DNA from: Streptomyces sp. CC208A | Lineage (GTDB): Bacteria > Actinomycetota > Actinomycetes > Streptomycetales > Streptomycetaceae | Direction of reading: 5' to 3' | Assembly: GCF_030010625.1 (NCBI RefSeq) | Contig: NZ_JASCXN010000001.1 | Location: forward strand, 1-64,000 | DNA length: 64,000 nt | Part shown: positions 1-6,520 of the stretch, in pieces | How the letters are laid out: each line of letters begins with the position of its first letter | How positions within the stretch are numbered: position 1 is the stretch's first letter | Notes under the pieces: generated by a model | Databases searched by the model: none | Told to the model about the DNA's origin: nothing | The model's input: only the letters and a program-made list of their open reading frames with translations | Made by a program: the position numbers and the translations under genes

Positions 1-2
1 AG

Positions 3-98
3 GCCCACAGCGATCTGGAGGCTCGGCGTACCACCGGCAAGCTGCTCGTCATACCCGATGCGACCGCTCTGGGACGCCGCGAGGAGACGCGGAGCTGA
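3..98 (+). CDS. C-terminal end of a zinc-independent MDR (quinone oxidoreductase-like) protein, cut by the window edge
   Basis: Only the last 31 codons are present, ending in TGA. The peptide reads AHSDLEARRTTGKLLVIPD and then a short polar tail. The pattern 'AH..LE.R.TTGK.L..P' is the usual C-terminus of medium-chain dehydrogenase/reductase proteins of the quinone oxidoreductase type, where it packs onto the catalytic domain. The remainder lies upstream of the window, so substrate and start cannot be judged. The family assignment rests on this short tail only. Confidence 0.6.
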   Translation, partial: AHSDLEARRTTGKLLVIPDATALGRREETRS

Positions 99-270
99 TC
101 GCGGGTGACGAGGTCGGGGATCGTGGAGACCGAGAGGTCGAGGACATGGCCGACCGTCATCGCCAAGATCCCCGACAGCGTCGCTCCGGGACTGACGGCG
201 TGGGCGTGTTCGGCGGTAAGGCTGCCGCCCGCCTGACCGGAGTGAAGAACGGCTGACACACGCCCACAAG

Positions 271-312
271 AGCCCCGCACTTGCCATCCATGGGGAGGGC
301 GGGGGCGGGGCT
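271..312 (+). terminator. Hairpin with short T tract
   Basis: The arms AGCCCCGC (271-278) and GCGGGGCT (305-312) pair perfectly across a 26-nt loop and are followed by TTTC. It lies 170 bases after the oxidoreductase stop. The distance and large loop make it a weak terminator candidate. Confidence 0.4.
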
Positions 313-420
313 TTCGTGCGCTCATCCCCGCAGGTCAACGGCCCCGAAACAACCTGGGGTTCCGCTGGTTCACGCGCAGGCGATGTCCGACCGGATCTCG
401 ACGCGCAGGGGTTTCCTTCT

Positions 421-459
421 CCGGGGGGCGGGCTGTCCTCTTCGCAACGCCGCCCCCGG
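421..459 (-). terminator. Imperfect GC hairpin downstream of the semialdehyde dehydrogenase gene
   Basis: CCGGGGG (421-427) pairs with CCCCCGG (453-459), and a bulge then allows CGG to pair with CCG. It lies about 45 bases after the stop of the minus-strand aldehyde dehydrogenase gene. There is no T tract, as is common in high-GC actinobacteria. Confidence 0.4.
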
Positions 460-504
460 CGGATCTCATTCCGTTTCCGGGCCGGGTGTGAGCCGGAGCA
501 CGGG

Positions 505-1998
505 TCAGCGGCGGGGCACGCCCAGGGGGTTGTCGTCGCGGAGCTCCGGGGGGAGGAGGTGCTGAGGGGTCGACTGGTAGGTGACGGGGCGGAGCCAGCG
601 TTCGATGGCGGTGGCGCCGACCGAGGTGGAGGTGGAGGTGGTGGCGGGGTAGGGACCACCGTGGTGCTGGGCGGGGGCGACGGCGACGCCGGTGGGCCAG
701 CCGTTGACGAGGACGCGGCCCGCGAGGGGGGTGAGGACGGCGAGCAGCGGGGCGGCGGCCTCGTCCTCCTCGGCGATGTGCAGGGTGGCCGTGAGGTTGC
801 CGGGCAGACGGCCGAGGACGGCGGTGATCTGCGTCTCGTCGGTGTAGCGGGCGACGACGGTGACGGGGCCGAAGCACTCCTCCAGGAGGAGCTCGTGGCC
901 GCCGTCGGCGAGCCGGGCCGCGTCGACGGTGAGGACGCCGGCGGTGACGGCGTGCTCGTCGGCGGCGCCGGGGGCGACGGGGGTCTCGACGCCGTCGAGG
1001 GCGGCGCGCTCGGTGACGCCGTCGACGAAGGCGGCGCGCATCCGGTGGTCGAGGAGGACGGCGGGGGCGGCCTCGCCGACGCCCTCGGCGAGGGCGGTGA
1101 GGAAGCGGTCGCCGTCGTCTCCGGCCGGGGCGAGGACGAAGCCGGGCTTGGTGCAGAACTGGCCCGCGCCCAGGGTCATGGAGCCGGCCAGGCCCGCGCC
1201 GAGCTCCCCGGCCCGCTCGGCGACCGCGCCGGGGGTGAGGACGACCGGATTGAGGGAGCCGAGCTCGCCGTGGAAGGGGATCGGTACGGGGCGGGCGGCG
1301 GCGGCGTCGAAGAGCGCCCGGCCGCCGCGTACGGAACCGGTGAAGCCGGCCGCCGCGACCAGCGGGTGGCGGACCAGCTCGACGCCCGCCTCGAAGCCGT
1401 GCAGCAGGACGACGACGTCCTCGGGGAGCCCGCACTTGGCGGCGGCCCTGCGGAGCAGCCCGGCGGCCAGTTCGGAGGTGGCCGGGTGGTCGGGGTGGGC
1501 CTTGACGACGACGGGGCAGCCGGCGGCGAGCGCACTGGCGGTGTCACCGCCGGGGACGGAGAAGGCGAGCGGGAAGTTGCTGGCCGCGTAGACCGCCACG
1601 ACGCCGAGCGGGATCTTCCAGCGGCGCAGGTCGGGGCGGGGCGGTACGGCCGACGGGTCGGGCAGGTCGATGCGTACGTCGAGGAAGGCGCCCTCCTCGA
1701 CGACCTCGGCGAAGGCCCTCAGCTGGGCGGTGGTGCGGGCGAGTTCGCCGGTGAGGCGGGGGGAGCCGAGGGCGGTCTCGGCGTCGGCGGCGGTCACGAC
1801 CTCGTCGGCGGAGGCGTCGAGGAGGTCGGCCGCGGTCCGCAGGAAGGCGGCCCGGACCGCGCGGTCGGCGAGGGACTCCCGGGTGGCGTGCGCGGCGCGG
1901 ACCGCGCGGTCGACGTCGGCGGCCGTGGCCTCCGTCGCGGCCTGCTCGCGCCGCTTCCCCGTCCGGGGGTCCACACTCCACACTGCTGCTGCCGACAC
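505..1998 (-). CDS. Alpha-ketoglutaric semialdehyde (2,5-dioxovalerate) dehydrogenase, ALDH superfamily
   Basis: A 497-residue cytosolic NAD(P)-dependent aldehyde dehydrogenase of the KGSADH group, which oxidises 2,5-dioxopentanoate to 2-oxoglutarate at the end of oxidative sugar-acid (and hydroxyproline) breakdown. Seen: the block WKIPLGVVAVYAASNFPLAF near residue 127, the lysine-containing PVVVKAHPDHP cofactor strand, the general-base glutamate in FHGELGS (about residue 245) and the catalytic cysteine in GAGQFCTKPG (about residue 282). I chose GTG at 1998 because AGGGG lies 7-8 bases upstream and family members begin close to the 'WSVDPRTG' motif. The earlier ATG at 2052 sits inside an operator-like repeat. 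The gene is divergent from an IclR regulator. Two GTTC-N8-GAAC sites lie between its -10 and start, so repression is likely. The uronate dehydrogenase gene at 14117 would be in the same pathway (inference). Confidence 0.88.
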   Translation of the reverse strand: MSAAAVWSVDPRTGKRREQAATEATAADVDRAVRAAHATRESLADRAVRAAFLRTAADLLDASADEVVTAADAETALGSPRLTGELARTTAQLRAFAEVVEEGAFLDVRIDLPDPSAVPPRPDLRRWKIPLGVVAVYAASNFPLAFSVPGGDTASALAAGCPVVVKAHPDHPATSELAAGLLRRAAAKCGLPEDVVVLLHGFEAGVELVRHPLVAAAGFTGSVRGGRALFDAAAARPVPIPFHGELGSLNPVVLTPGAVAERAGELGAGLAGSMTLGAGQFCTKPGFVLAPAGDDGDRFLTALAEGVGEAAPAVLLDHRMRAAFVDGVTERAALDGVETPVAPGAADEHAVTAGVLTVDAARLADGGHELLLEECFGPVTVVARYTDETQITAVLGRLPGNLTATLHIAEEDEAAAPLLAVLTPLAGRVLVNGWPTGVAVAPAQHHGGPYPATTSTSTSVGATAIERWLRPVTYQSTPQHLLPPELRDDNPLGVPRR

Positions 1999-2021
1999 CG
2001 CCACACCCCTCGCTCGCTCGC

Positions 2022-2056
2022 GTTCACTATGATGAACGACGTTCTTGTGCATGAAC
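2022..2056. promoter_or_regulatory. Two tandem GTTC-N8-GAAC inverted repeats (putative IclR operator)
   Basis: GTTCACTATGATGAAC occupies 2022-2037 and GTTCTTGTGCATGAAC occupies 2041-2056, so the centres are 19 bp apart. The first has 5-bp arms and the second 4-bp arms. Both lie just downstream of the predicted minus-strand -10 of the dehydrogenase gene. A third copy of the same motif sits at 13954-13969. Assignment to the adjacent IclR protein is inference. Confidence 0.65.
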
Positions 2057-2067
2057 TCTCGTGGTGG

Positions 2068-2097
2068 ACTCTATTGACGCCACGGGTGTTCCCACAA
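2068..2097 (-). promoter_or_regulatory. Predicted promoter of the semialdehyde dehydrogenase gene
   Basis: On the minus strand TTGTGG (2092-2097) and TAGAGT (2068-2073) are separated by 18 bp. Transcription would begin near 2061, immediately before the operator pair, which would place both sites in the transcribed leader. Confidence 0.5.
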
Positions 2098-2137
2098 GGT
2101 CCACAAGGTTGCCGGGGAGTCAGGGAGAGGCGGGGTC

Positions 2138-2908
2138 ATGGCGGGTGCCGACGCGGGTGGGGCGCAGGTGAAGTCCGCGGTGCGGACGGTGGAACTCCTT
2201 GAGTTCTTCGCCGGGCGGCCCGGGATGCACACCCTGGCCGCCGTGCAGGAGGCCGTCGGCTACCCCAAGTCGAGCCTGTACATGCTGCTGCGGACCCTGG
2301 TCGAGCTGGGCTGGGTGGAGACCGACGCCACCGGCACCCGGTACGGCATCGGGGTGCGGGCCCTGCTCGTGGGGACCTCGTACATCGACGGCGACGAGGT
2401 CGTGGCCGCCTCCCGGGTCACCCTGGACCGGCTCTCGGACGACACCACCGAGACCGTGCACCTCGCCCGGCTCGACGGCACCAGCGTGGTCTATCTGGCC
2501 ACCCGCCAGTCCCAGCACCACCTGCGGCCCTTCACCCGGGTCGGCCGCCGGCTCCCCGCCCACTCCACCGCGCTCGGCAAGGCGCTGCTCGCCACCCACG
2601 ACGACGAGCAGGTGCGGCGGCTGCTCCCGGAGGAGCTGCCGGCCGTGACCGAGCGCACGATCACCGACCGGGAGCGGCTGATCGAGGAGCTGCGGACCGT
2701 GCGCGAGCTGGGGTACGCGGTGGACCGCGAGGAGAACACCCTGGGGCTGCGCTGCTTCGCGGTGGCGATCCCCTACCGCAGCCCGGCCCGCGACGCGCTC
2801 AGCTGCTCGGTGCCGGCCGCCCGGCTGACCCCCGCCCACGAGCAGCTGATCAAGGACGCCCTCTTCGACGCGCGCGACCGGCTGGCCCTGGCGACCCGGC
2901 GGCTCTGA
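2138..2908 (+). CDS. IclR-family transcriptional regulator
   Basis: A 256-residue regulator with the normal IclR layout. An N-terminal winged helix-turn-helix (about residues 12-60, KSAVRTVELLEFF to YMLLRTLVELGW) is followed by the ligand-sensing IclR domain (about 75-250, including LPAHSTALGKALLA). IclR proteins typically repress divergent catabolic operons and release on binding a small metabolite. The gene faces the semialdehyde dehydrogenase across 139 bases that contain two GTTC-N8-GAAC repeats. GGGAGAGG lies upstream of ATG 2138. A TTGACG at 2074-2079 could be its -35, but no good -10 is seen. The effector is unknown; a uronate-pathway intermediate would fit the context. Confidence 0.88.
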   Translation: MAGADAGGAQVKSAVRTVELLEFFAGRPGMHTLAAVQEAVGYPKSSLYMLLRTLVELGWVETDATGTRYGIGVRALLVGTSYIDGDEVVAASRVTLDRLSDDTTETVHLARLDGTSVVYLATRQSQHHLRPFTRVGRRLPAHSTALGKALLATHDDEQVRRLLPEELPAVTERTITDRERLIEELRTVRELGYAVDREENTLGLRCFAVAIPYRSPARDALSCSVPAARLTPAHEQLIKDALFDARDRLALATRRL

Positions 2909-3007
2909 CGGGGGCACCGGGGACACCGGGGACCCGCATGAACGTTTCCTGAGAATCCGGGCGGATCCGGAACGCGTCCCGCCGCCCCGTTCGTCCCCTC
3001 TGGTGCC

Positions 3008-4456
3008 ATGAACAAGACGATCAGGCGCACCTCGGTCTTCGCCCTGCTCCTCGTGCTCGCCCTCCTCGGCCGGGCCACCTGGGTGCAGGCGTACGAGGGG
3101 AAGGCGCTCGCGAACGACAGCAAGAACCGGCGGAAGACCATCGCGCAGTACGCGCAGCCGCTCGGGAACATCGTCGTGGCCGGGACGCCGGTCACCGGCT
3201 CGAAGCGCACCGGGAGCGGGGACCTGGCGTACGAACGCACGTACACGGACGGCGAGCTGTACGCGGCGGTCACCGGCTACAGCTCGCAGGCGTACGGCGC
3301 CACCCAGCTGGAGGGCATCTGGTCCGGGGTCCTCGACGGCACCGACGACCGGCTGAAGAACCCCCTGGACGCGGTCACCCGCAAGCGGCGGGAGCCCGGC
3401 ACGGTCCTCACCACGATCGACCCGGAGGTCCAGAAGGCCGGCTACCGGGCGCTCGGCGGCAAGAAGGGCGCGGCGGTCGCGATCGACCCGGTCAGCGGCC
3501 GGATCCTGGCCATGGTGTCCACCCCCTCCTACGACCCGTCGCGGATCGCCGGGACGACGGACGGCGACGCCTGGAAGCAGCTGACGGAGGACCCGGACAA
3601 GCCGCTGGTCAACCGGGCGCTGCGGCAGCCGCTGCCGCCCGGCTCGACCTTCAAGCTGGTCGTCGCGGCCGCCGCCCTGGAGGACGGCCTGTACTCCTCC
3701 GTGGACGTGCGGACCGCGAGCCCCGACCCGTACACCCTGCCGACCACCCGGACCGTCCTGAAGAACGAGAACTCCGCCGCGCCCTGCGAGAACGCCACGA
3801 TCCGCACCGCGCTCCAGTACTCGTGCAACAACGTCTTCGCGAAGATGGCCGCCGACCTGGGGCAGGACAAGGTGCGGGCGATGGCGGAGAAGTTCGGCTT
3901 CAACGACGACGAGCGGGACGTGCCGGTGCGGGCCTATGCGAGCGTCTACCCGTCCGGGATGGACCCGGCCCAGACCGCGCTCACCGGCATCGGCCAGTTC
4001 GACGTGACCGCCACCCCGCTCCAGATGGCGATGGTCTCGGCGGTGATCGCCAACGACGGGAGGCTCGCCGCCCCGCACATGGTCTCCGAGGTCGTCGACT
4101 CCGACGGCGACGCGCTGGAGTCCTTCGCCGACGGCGACACCACCCGGATCGTCTCCTCCGCCACCGCCGAGCAGCTGCGCAGCGCGATGGTGACGGTGGT
4201 GGAGGAGGGCACGGGCACCAACGCGGCGGTGGCCGGGGCCGAGGTCGGCGGCAAGACGGGCACGGCGCAGCACGGCGAGAACAACAGCAAGACGCCGTAC
4301 GCCTGGTTCACGTCCTACGCGAAGGACCCGTCGACCGGGAAGCAGGTGGCGGTGGCCGTCCTGATCGAGGACTCGGGCGCGGCCCGCTCCGAGGTCAGCG
4401 GCAACGGCCTGGCGGCGCCGGTGGCGCAGAAGATGATGGCGGCGGCCCTGAAGTGA
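3008..4456 (+). CDS. Class B penicillin-binding protein (D,D-transpeptidase)
   Basis: A 482-residue membrane-anchored peptidoglycan transpeptidase. One N-terminal membrane helix (about residues 9-24) is followed by a short dimerisation region and the transpeptidase domain. The three penicillin-binding motifs are intact: STFK with serine 213, SCN at 272-274 and KTG at 416-418. The family resembles the PbpA-type proteins of actinobacteria that cross-link cell wall outside the main division cluster. No FtsW/RodA partner or signalling genes lie beside it. I see no clear ribosome-binding site before ATG 3008. The stop codon falls inside the first, degenerate unit of a 40-bp tandem repeat. Confidence 0.92.
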   Translation: MNKTIRRTSVFALLLVLALLGRATWVQAYEGKALANDSKNRRKTIAQYAQPLGNIVVAGTPVTGSKRTGSGDLAYERTYTDGELYAAVTGYSSQAYGATQLEGIWSGVLDGTDDRLKNPLDAVTRKRREPGTVLTTIDPEVQKAGYRALGGKKGAAVAIDPVSGRILAMVSTPSYDPSRIAGTTDGDAWKQLTEDPDKPLVNRALRQPLPPGSTFKLVVAAAALEDGLYSSVDVRTASPDPYTLPTTRTVLKNENSAAPCENATIRTALQYSCNNVFAKMAADLGQDKVRAMAEKFGFNDDERDVPVRAYASVYPSGMDPAQTALTGIGQFDVTATPLQMAMVSAVIANDGRLAAPHMVSEVVDSDGDALESFADGDTTRIVSSATAEQLRSAMVTVVEEGTGTNAAVAGAEVGGKTGTAQHGENNSKTPYAWFTSYAKDPSTGKQVAVAVLIEDSGAARSEVSGNGLAAPVAQKMMAAALK

Positions 4457-4640
4457 CGCCTCCCGGGGCCGAGGTGACCTACGGGGCCTGAAGTGACGTC
4501 CCCCGTAGTCGAGGTGACCTACGGGGCCTGAAGTGACGTCCCCCGTAGTCGAGGTGACCTACGGGGCCTGAAGTGACGTCCCCCGTGGTCGAAGTGGCGT
4601 ACGCCGGGCCGAAGTGACGTACGCGGGGCCCGGGCTGGCC
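4441..4640 (+). repeat. 40-bp tandem repeat with hairpin potential, overlapping the 3' end of the penicillin-binding protein gene
   Basis: The 40-bp unit recurs five times: a degenerate copy (4441-4480), two identical copies (4481-4520, 4521-4560), one with a few changes (4561-4600) and a decayed copy (4601-4640). Each unit contains GGCCTGAAGTGA, the same sequence that supplies the last codons and stop of the upstream gene. Between neighbouring units CTACGGGG pairs with CCCCGTAG (for example 4479-4486 with 4501-4508) across a 14-nt loop. The array is therefore a row of similar stem-loops. It may act as a repeated terminator or mRNA 3'-end stabiliser. Confidence 0.9.
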
Positions 4641-4732
4641 CCGGCGGGCCTCCGCGCGGTATGCAGGAGCGCGCTCGAACGCGGAGCGCGCTTCTCGAAC
4701 TTCCGATCCTGCTCGTCCCGCGGAGGACCGTC

Positions 4733-5182
4733 GTGCGTCGCCTGCCCCGTTCGCTGTCCGGCTGGACCATGGCGGTCTTCGGTCTCCTGGCCGCCGCCCT
4801 GGGGGTGGTGGGCCTGGTCGCCCCGGACGCCCTGCTCACCGTGATGGGGTTCGAGCCGGTGCCCGACGGCGGGCGGGCGGAGGGCGACCACACGCCGGTC
4901 TTCCTCACCGCCTCCTCCATGGCCGCGCTCAACATGGGCGTCTACTACGTGCTCGCCGCGCTCGCCGACTGGAAGGCGTTCTTCCGCTGGACGGTCCCCT
5001 TCCGGCTCCTCACCTGCGCCGTCTTCACCCTCGCGGTCGTCACCGGGCGCGCCCCCGCCGGCTTCCTCGGGGTGGGGCTGTGGGAGGGGCTGGGCGCCGT
5101 GGTGACGGGGGCGGCGCTGTGGCACGAGGAGAAGCGGTCCGTGCGGCCGGGGAGGGCCGCGCAGCCGGAACAGGGCAGGTGA
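4733..5182 (+). CDS. Small four-helix membrane protein of unknown function
   Basis: A 149-residue hydrophobic protein with about four membrane segments (roughly residues 11-30, 55-78, 88-105 and 108-130) and a charged C-terminal tail. I do not recognise a characterised family. The start is GTG 4733, with GGAGGA placed 7 bases upstream. An in-frame ATG at 4661 would add an Arg-rich stretch without a ribosome-binding site. It sits between the 40-bp repeat array and an MFS transporter. No substrate can be inferred. Confidence 0.6.
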   Translation: MRRLPRSLSGWTMAVFGLLAAALGVVGLVAPDALLTVMGFEPVPDGGRAEGDHTPVFLTASSMAALNMGVYYVLAALADWKAFFRWTVPFRLLTCAVFTLAVVTGRAPAGFLGVGLWEGLGAVVTGAALWHEEKRSVRPGRAAQPEQGR

Positions 5183-5221
5183 CCGATCCGCCGGGGCCGC
5201 CTCAGAGCTCACTCTTCGGCC

Positions 5222-6409
5222 ATGCGCTGGTATCTGACGGGTGTGGTCGTGTCCGGGTTCGGGACGACGGCGATGTGGCTGGTCTCCGGGATCTGGGTCA
5301 AGTCGCTGACGGGTTCGGACGGTCTCGCGGCCCTGACCGCCTTCGCCCTGTGGGCCCCCGCCCTCCTCGGGCCGCTGCTCGGCACGCTCGCCGACCGGGT
5401 GCGCCGCCGTCCGCTGCTGGTCGTCCTCGACCTCGCGATGGCCGCCGTGCTGCCGCTGCTGCTCTGGGTGACCTCGGCCGACCGGGTGTGGCTGCTCTTC
5501 GCCGTGCTCGTGCTGTACGGGGCCCAGGGCGCCGTCCACGACGCGGCCGAGCAGGCGCTGCTCGCGACCGGCTTCGACAAGGAGCGGCTCGGCTCGGTCA
5601 ACGGGTGGCGGATGACGGCCGGCGAGTCGACGAAGCTGATCGCCCCGCTGGTCGCGGCGGGGCTCTTCGCCCGCTTCGGGGGCGGTCCCGTCGCCCTCCT
5701 GGACGCGGCGACCTTCGTCCTCGCCGCGGGCGCCTTCGCCGCGGTGCGGGTCCGGGAGGGGCGCCCGGCGCCGGTCGCGCGGGAGCGGGGGGCGTGGTGG
5801 CGGGAGACCGCCGGGGGCGTCCGGCTGCTCGCCGCCTCGCCGGTGCTGCGGCCGCTGGTGGCCACCGGGGCCTTCACCATGCTGCTCGCCGGGGTGAACG
5901 GGGCGGCGGTGTACGCGGTGGTGGACCAGCGGCTCGGCCGGCCGCCCGCGTACGCCGGGGTGCTGTACGCGGTGCAGGGCGCCGGTTCGGTGCTCGCGGG
6001 GCTGACCGCGGGGCCGCTGCTGCGCCGGGTGCCGGAGCGGCTGCTCGCCGCCGCCGGGCTCGCGCTCTTCGCGGCGGCGGCCGGGGTACGGGCGCTGCCG
6101 TACGAGGCGACCGCACTGGCGGCGAGCGCCGTGATCGGGCTCGGCCTGCCGTGGGTGCTGGTGGCGGCGATGACGGCGGTCCAGCGGGAGGCCCCGGCGG
6201 AGGCGGTCGGCCGGACCGCGGCGACCGCGCACACGGTCCTCTTCGTGCCGAACGCGGTGGCGCTGGCGCTGGGCGCGGCCCTGGTCACGGCCGTCGACGT
6301 CACGGCGCTGCTGCCGCTGCTCGCGGTGGCGGGCCTGGCCTGGGCGGCGGTCGCGGCCACGGCTCCGGCACGCGCGCGTACCGGAGCCGTACCGGACGGG
6401 CGGTCCTGA
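5222..6409 (+). CDS. Major facilitator superfamily transporter
   Basis: A 395-residue integral membrane protein with about 12 hydrophobic segments. The MFS loop signature between helices 2 and 3 appears as GTLADRVRRRPLL near residue 54-66, and there is a central cytoplasmic loop rich in Arg and Glu. This is the size and layout of MFS_3-type exporters, which often expel drugs or metabolites. ATG 5222 follows the previous stop by 40 bases; the ribosome-binding site is weak. No neighbour indicates the substrate. Confidence 0.82.
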   Translation: MRWYLTGVVVSGFGTTAMWLVSGIWVKSLTGSDGLAALTAFALWAPALLGPLLGTLADRVRRRPLLVVLDLAMAAVLPLLLWVTSADRVWLLFAVLVLYGAQGAVHDAAEQALLATGFDKERLGSVNGWRMTAGESTKLIAPLVAAGLFARFGGGPVALLDAATFVLAAGAFAAVRVREGRPAPVARERGAWWRETAGGVRLLAASPVLRPLVATGAFTMLLAGVNGAAVYAVVDQRLGRPPAYAGVLYAVQGAGSVLAGLTAGPLLRRVPERLLAAAGLALFAAAAGVRALPYEATALAASAVIGLGLPWVLVAAMTAVQREAPAEAVGRTAATAHTVLFVPNAVALALGAALVTAVDVTALLPLLAVAGLAWAAVAATAPARARTGAVPDGRS

Positions 6410-6520
6410 CCGTCCCGCCCCGGCAACCCGTGTGCGCCGCTCGTGGTGCGTGGCCGCGGGGGGCCGGGGAGCATGGAAGAGCATGGGCGGGGTGTGCGGG
6501 CTCGGCGGGAGGAGGGCAGC

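Larger units (their letters stand above)
99..504. other. Intergenic stretch without a supported gene
   Basis: About 400 bases lie between the oxidoreductase end and the semialdehyde dehydrogenase end. No reading frame here has a recognisable product or a convincing start. Two hairpins stand out: one at 271-312 and an imperfect one at 421-459. A minus-strand frame stays open from about 265 to 98, but it has no start and runs into the antisense of the upstream gene, so I do not call it. Confidence 0.6.

Noticed and set aside
99-270. Open minus-strand frame that might be a gene remnant
   Set aside because: It has no start codon or recognisable product and continues into the antisense of the upstream oxidoreductase.
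624-650. GGTGGAGGTGGAGGTGG microsatellite-like run
   Set aside because: It encodes a Ser/Thr-rich part of the aldehyde dehydrogenase C-terminus in frame and is explained by codon use.
2050-2052. ATG 2052 as start of the semialdehyde dehydrogenase
   Set aside because: It lies inside the second operator repeat, has no ribosome-binding site and adds 18 residues not expected for the family. GTG 1998 is better placed.
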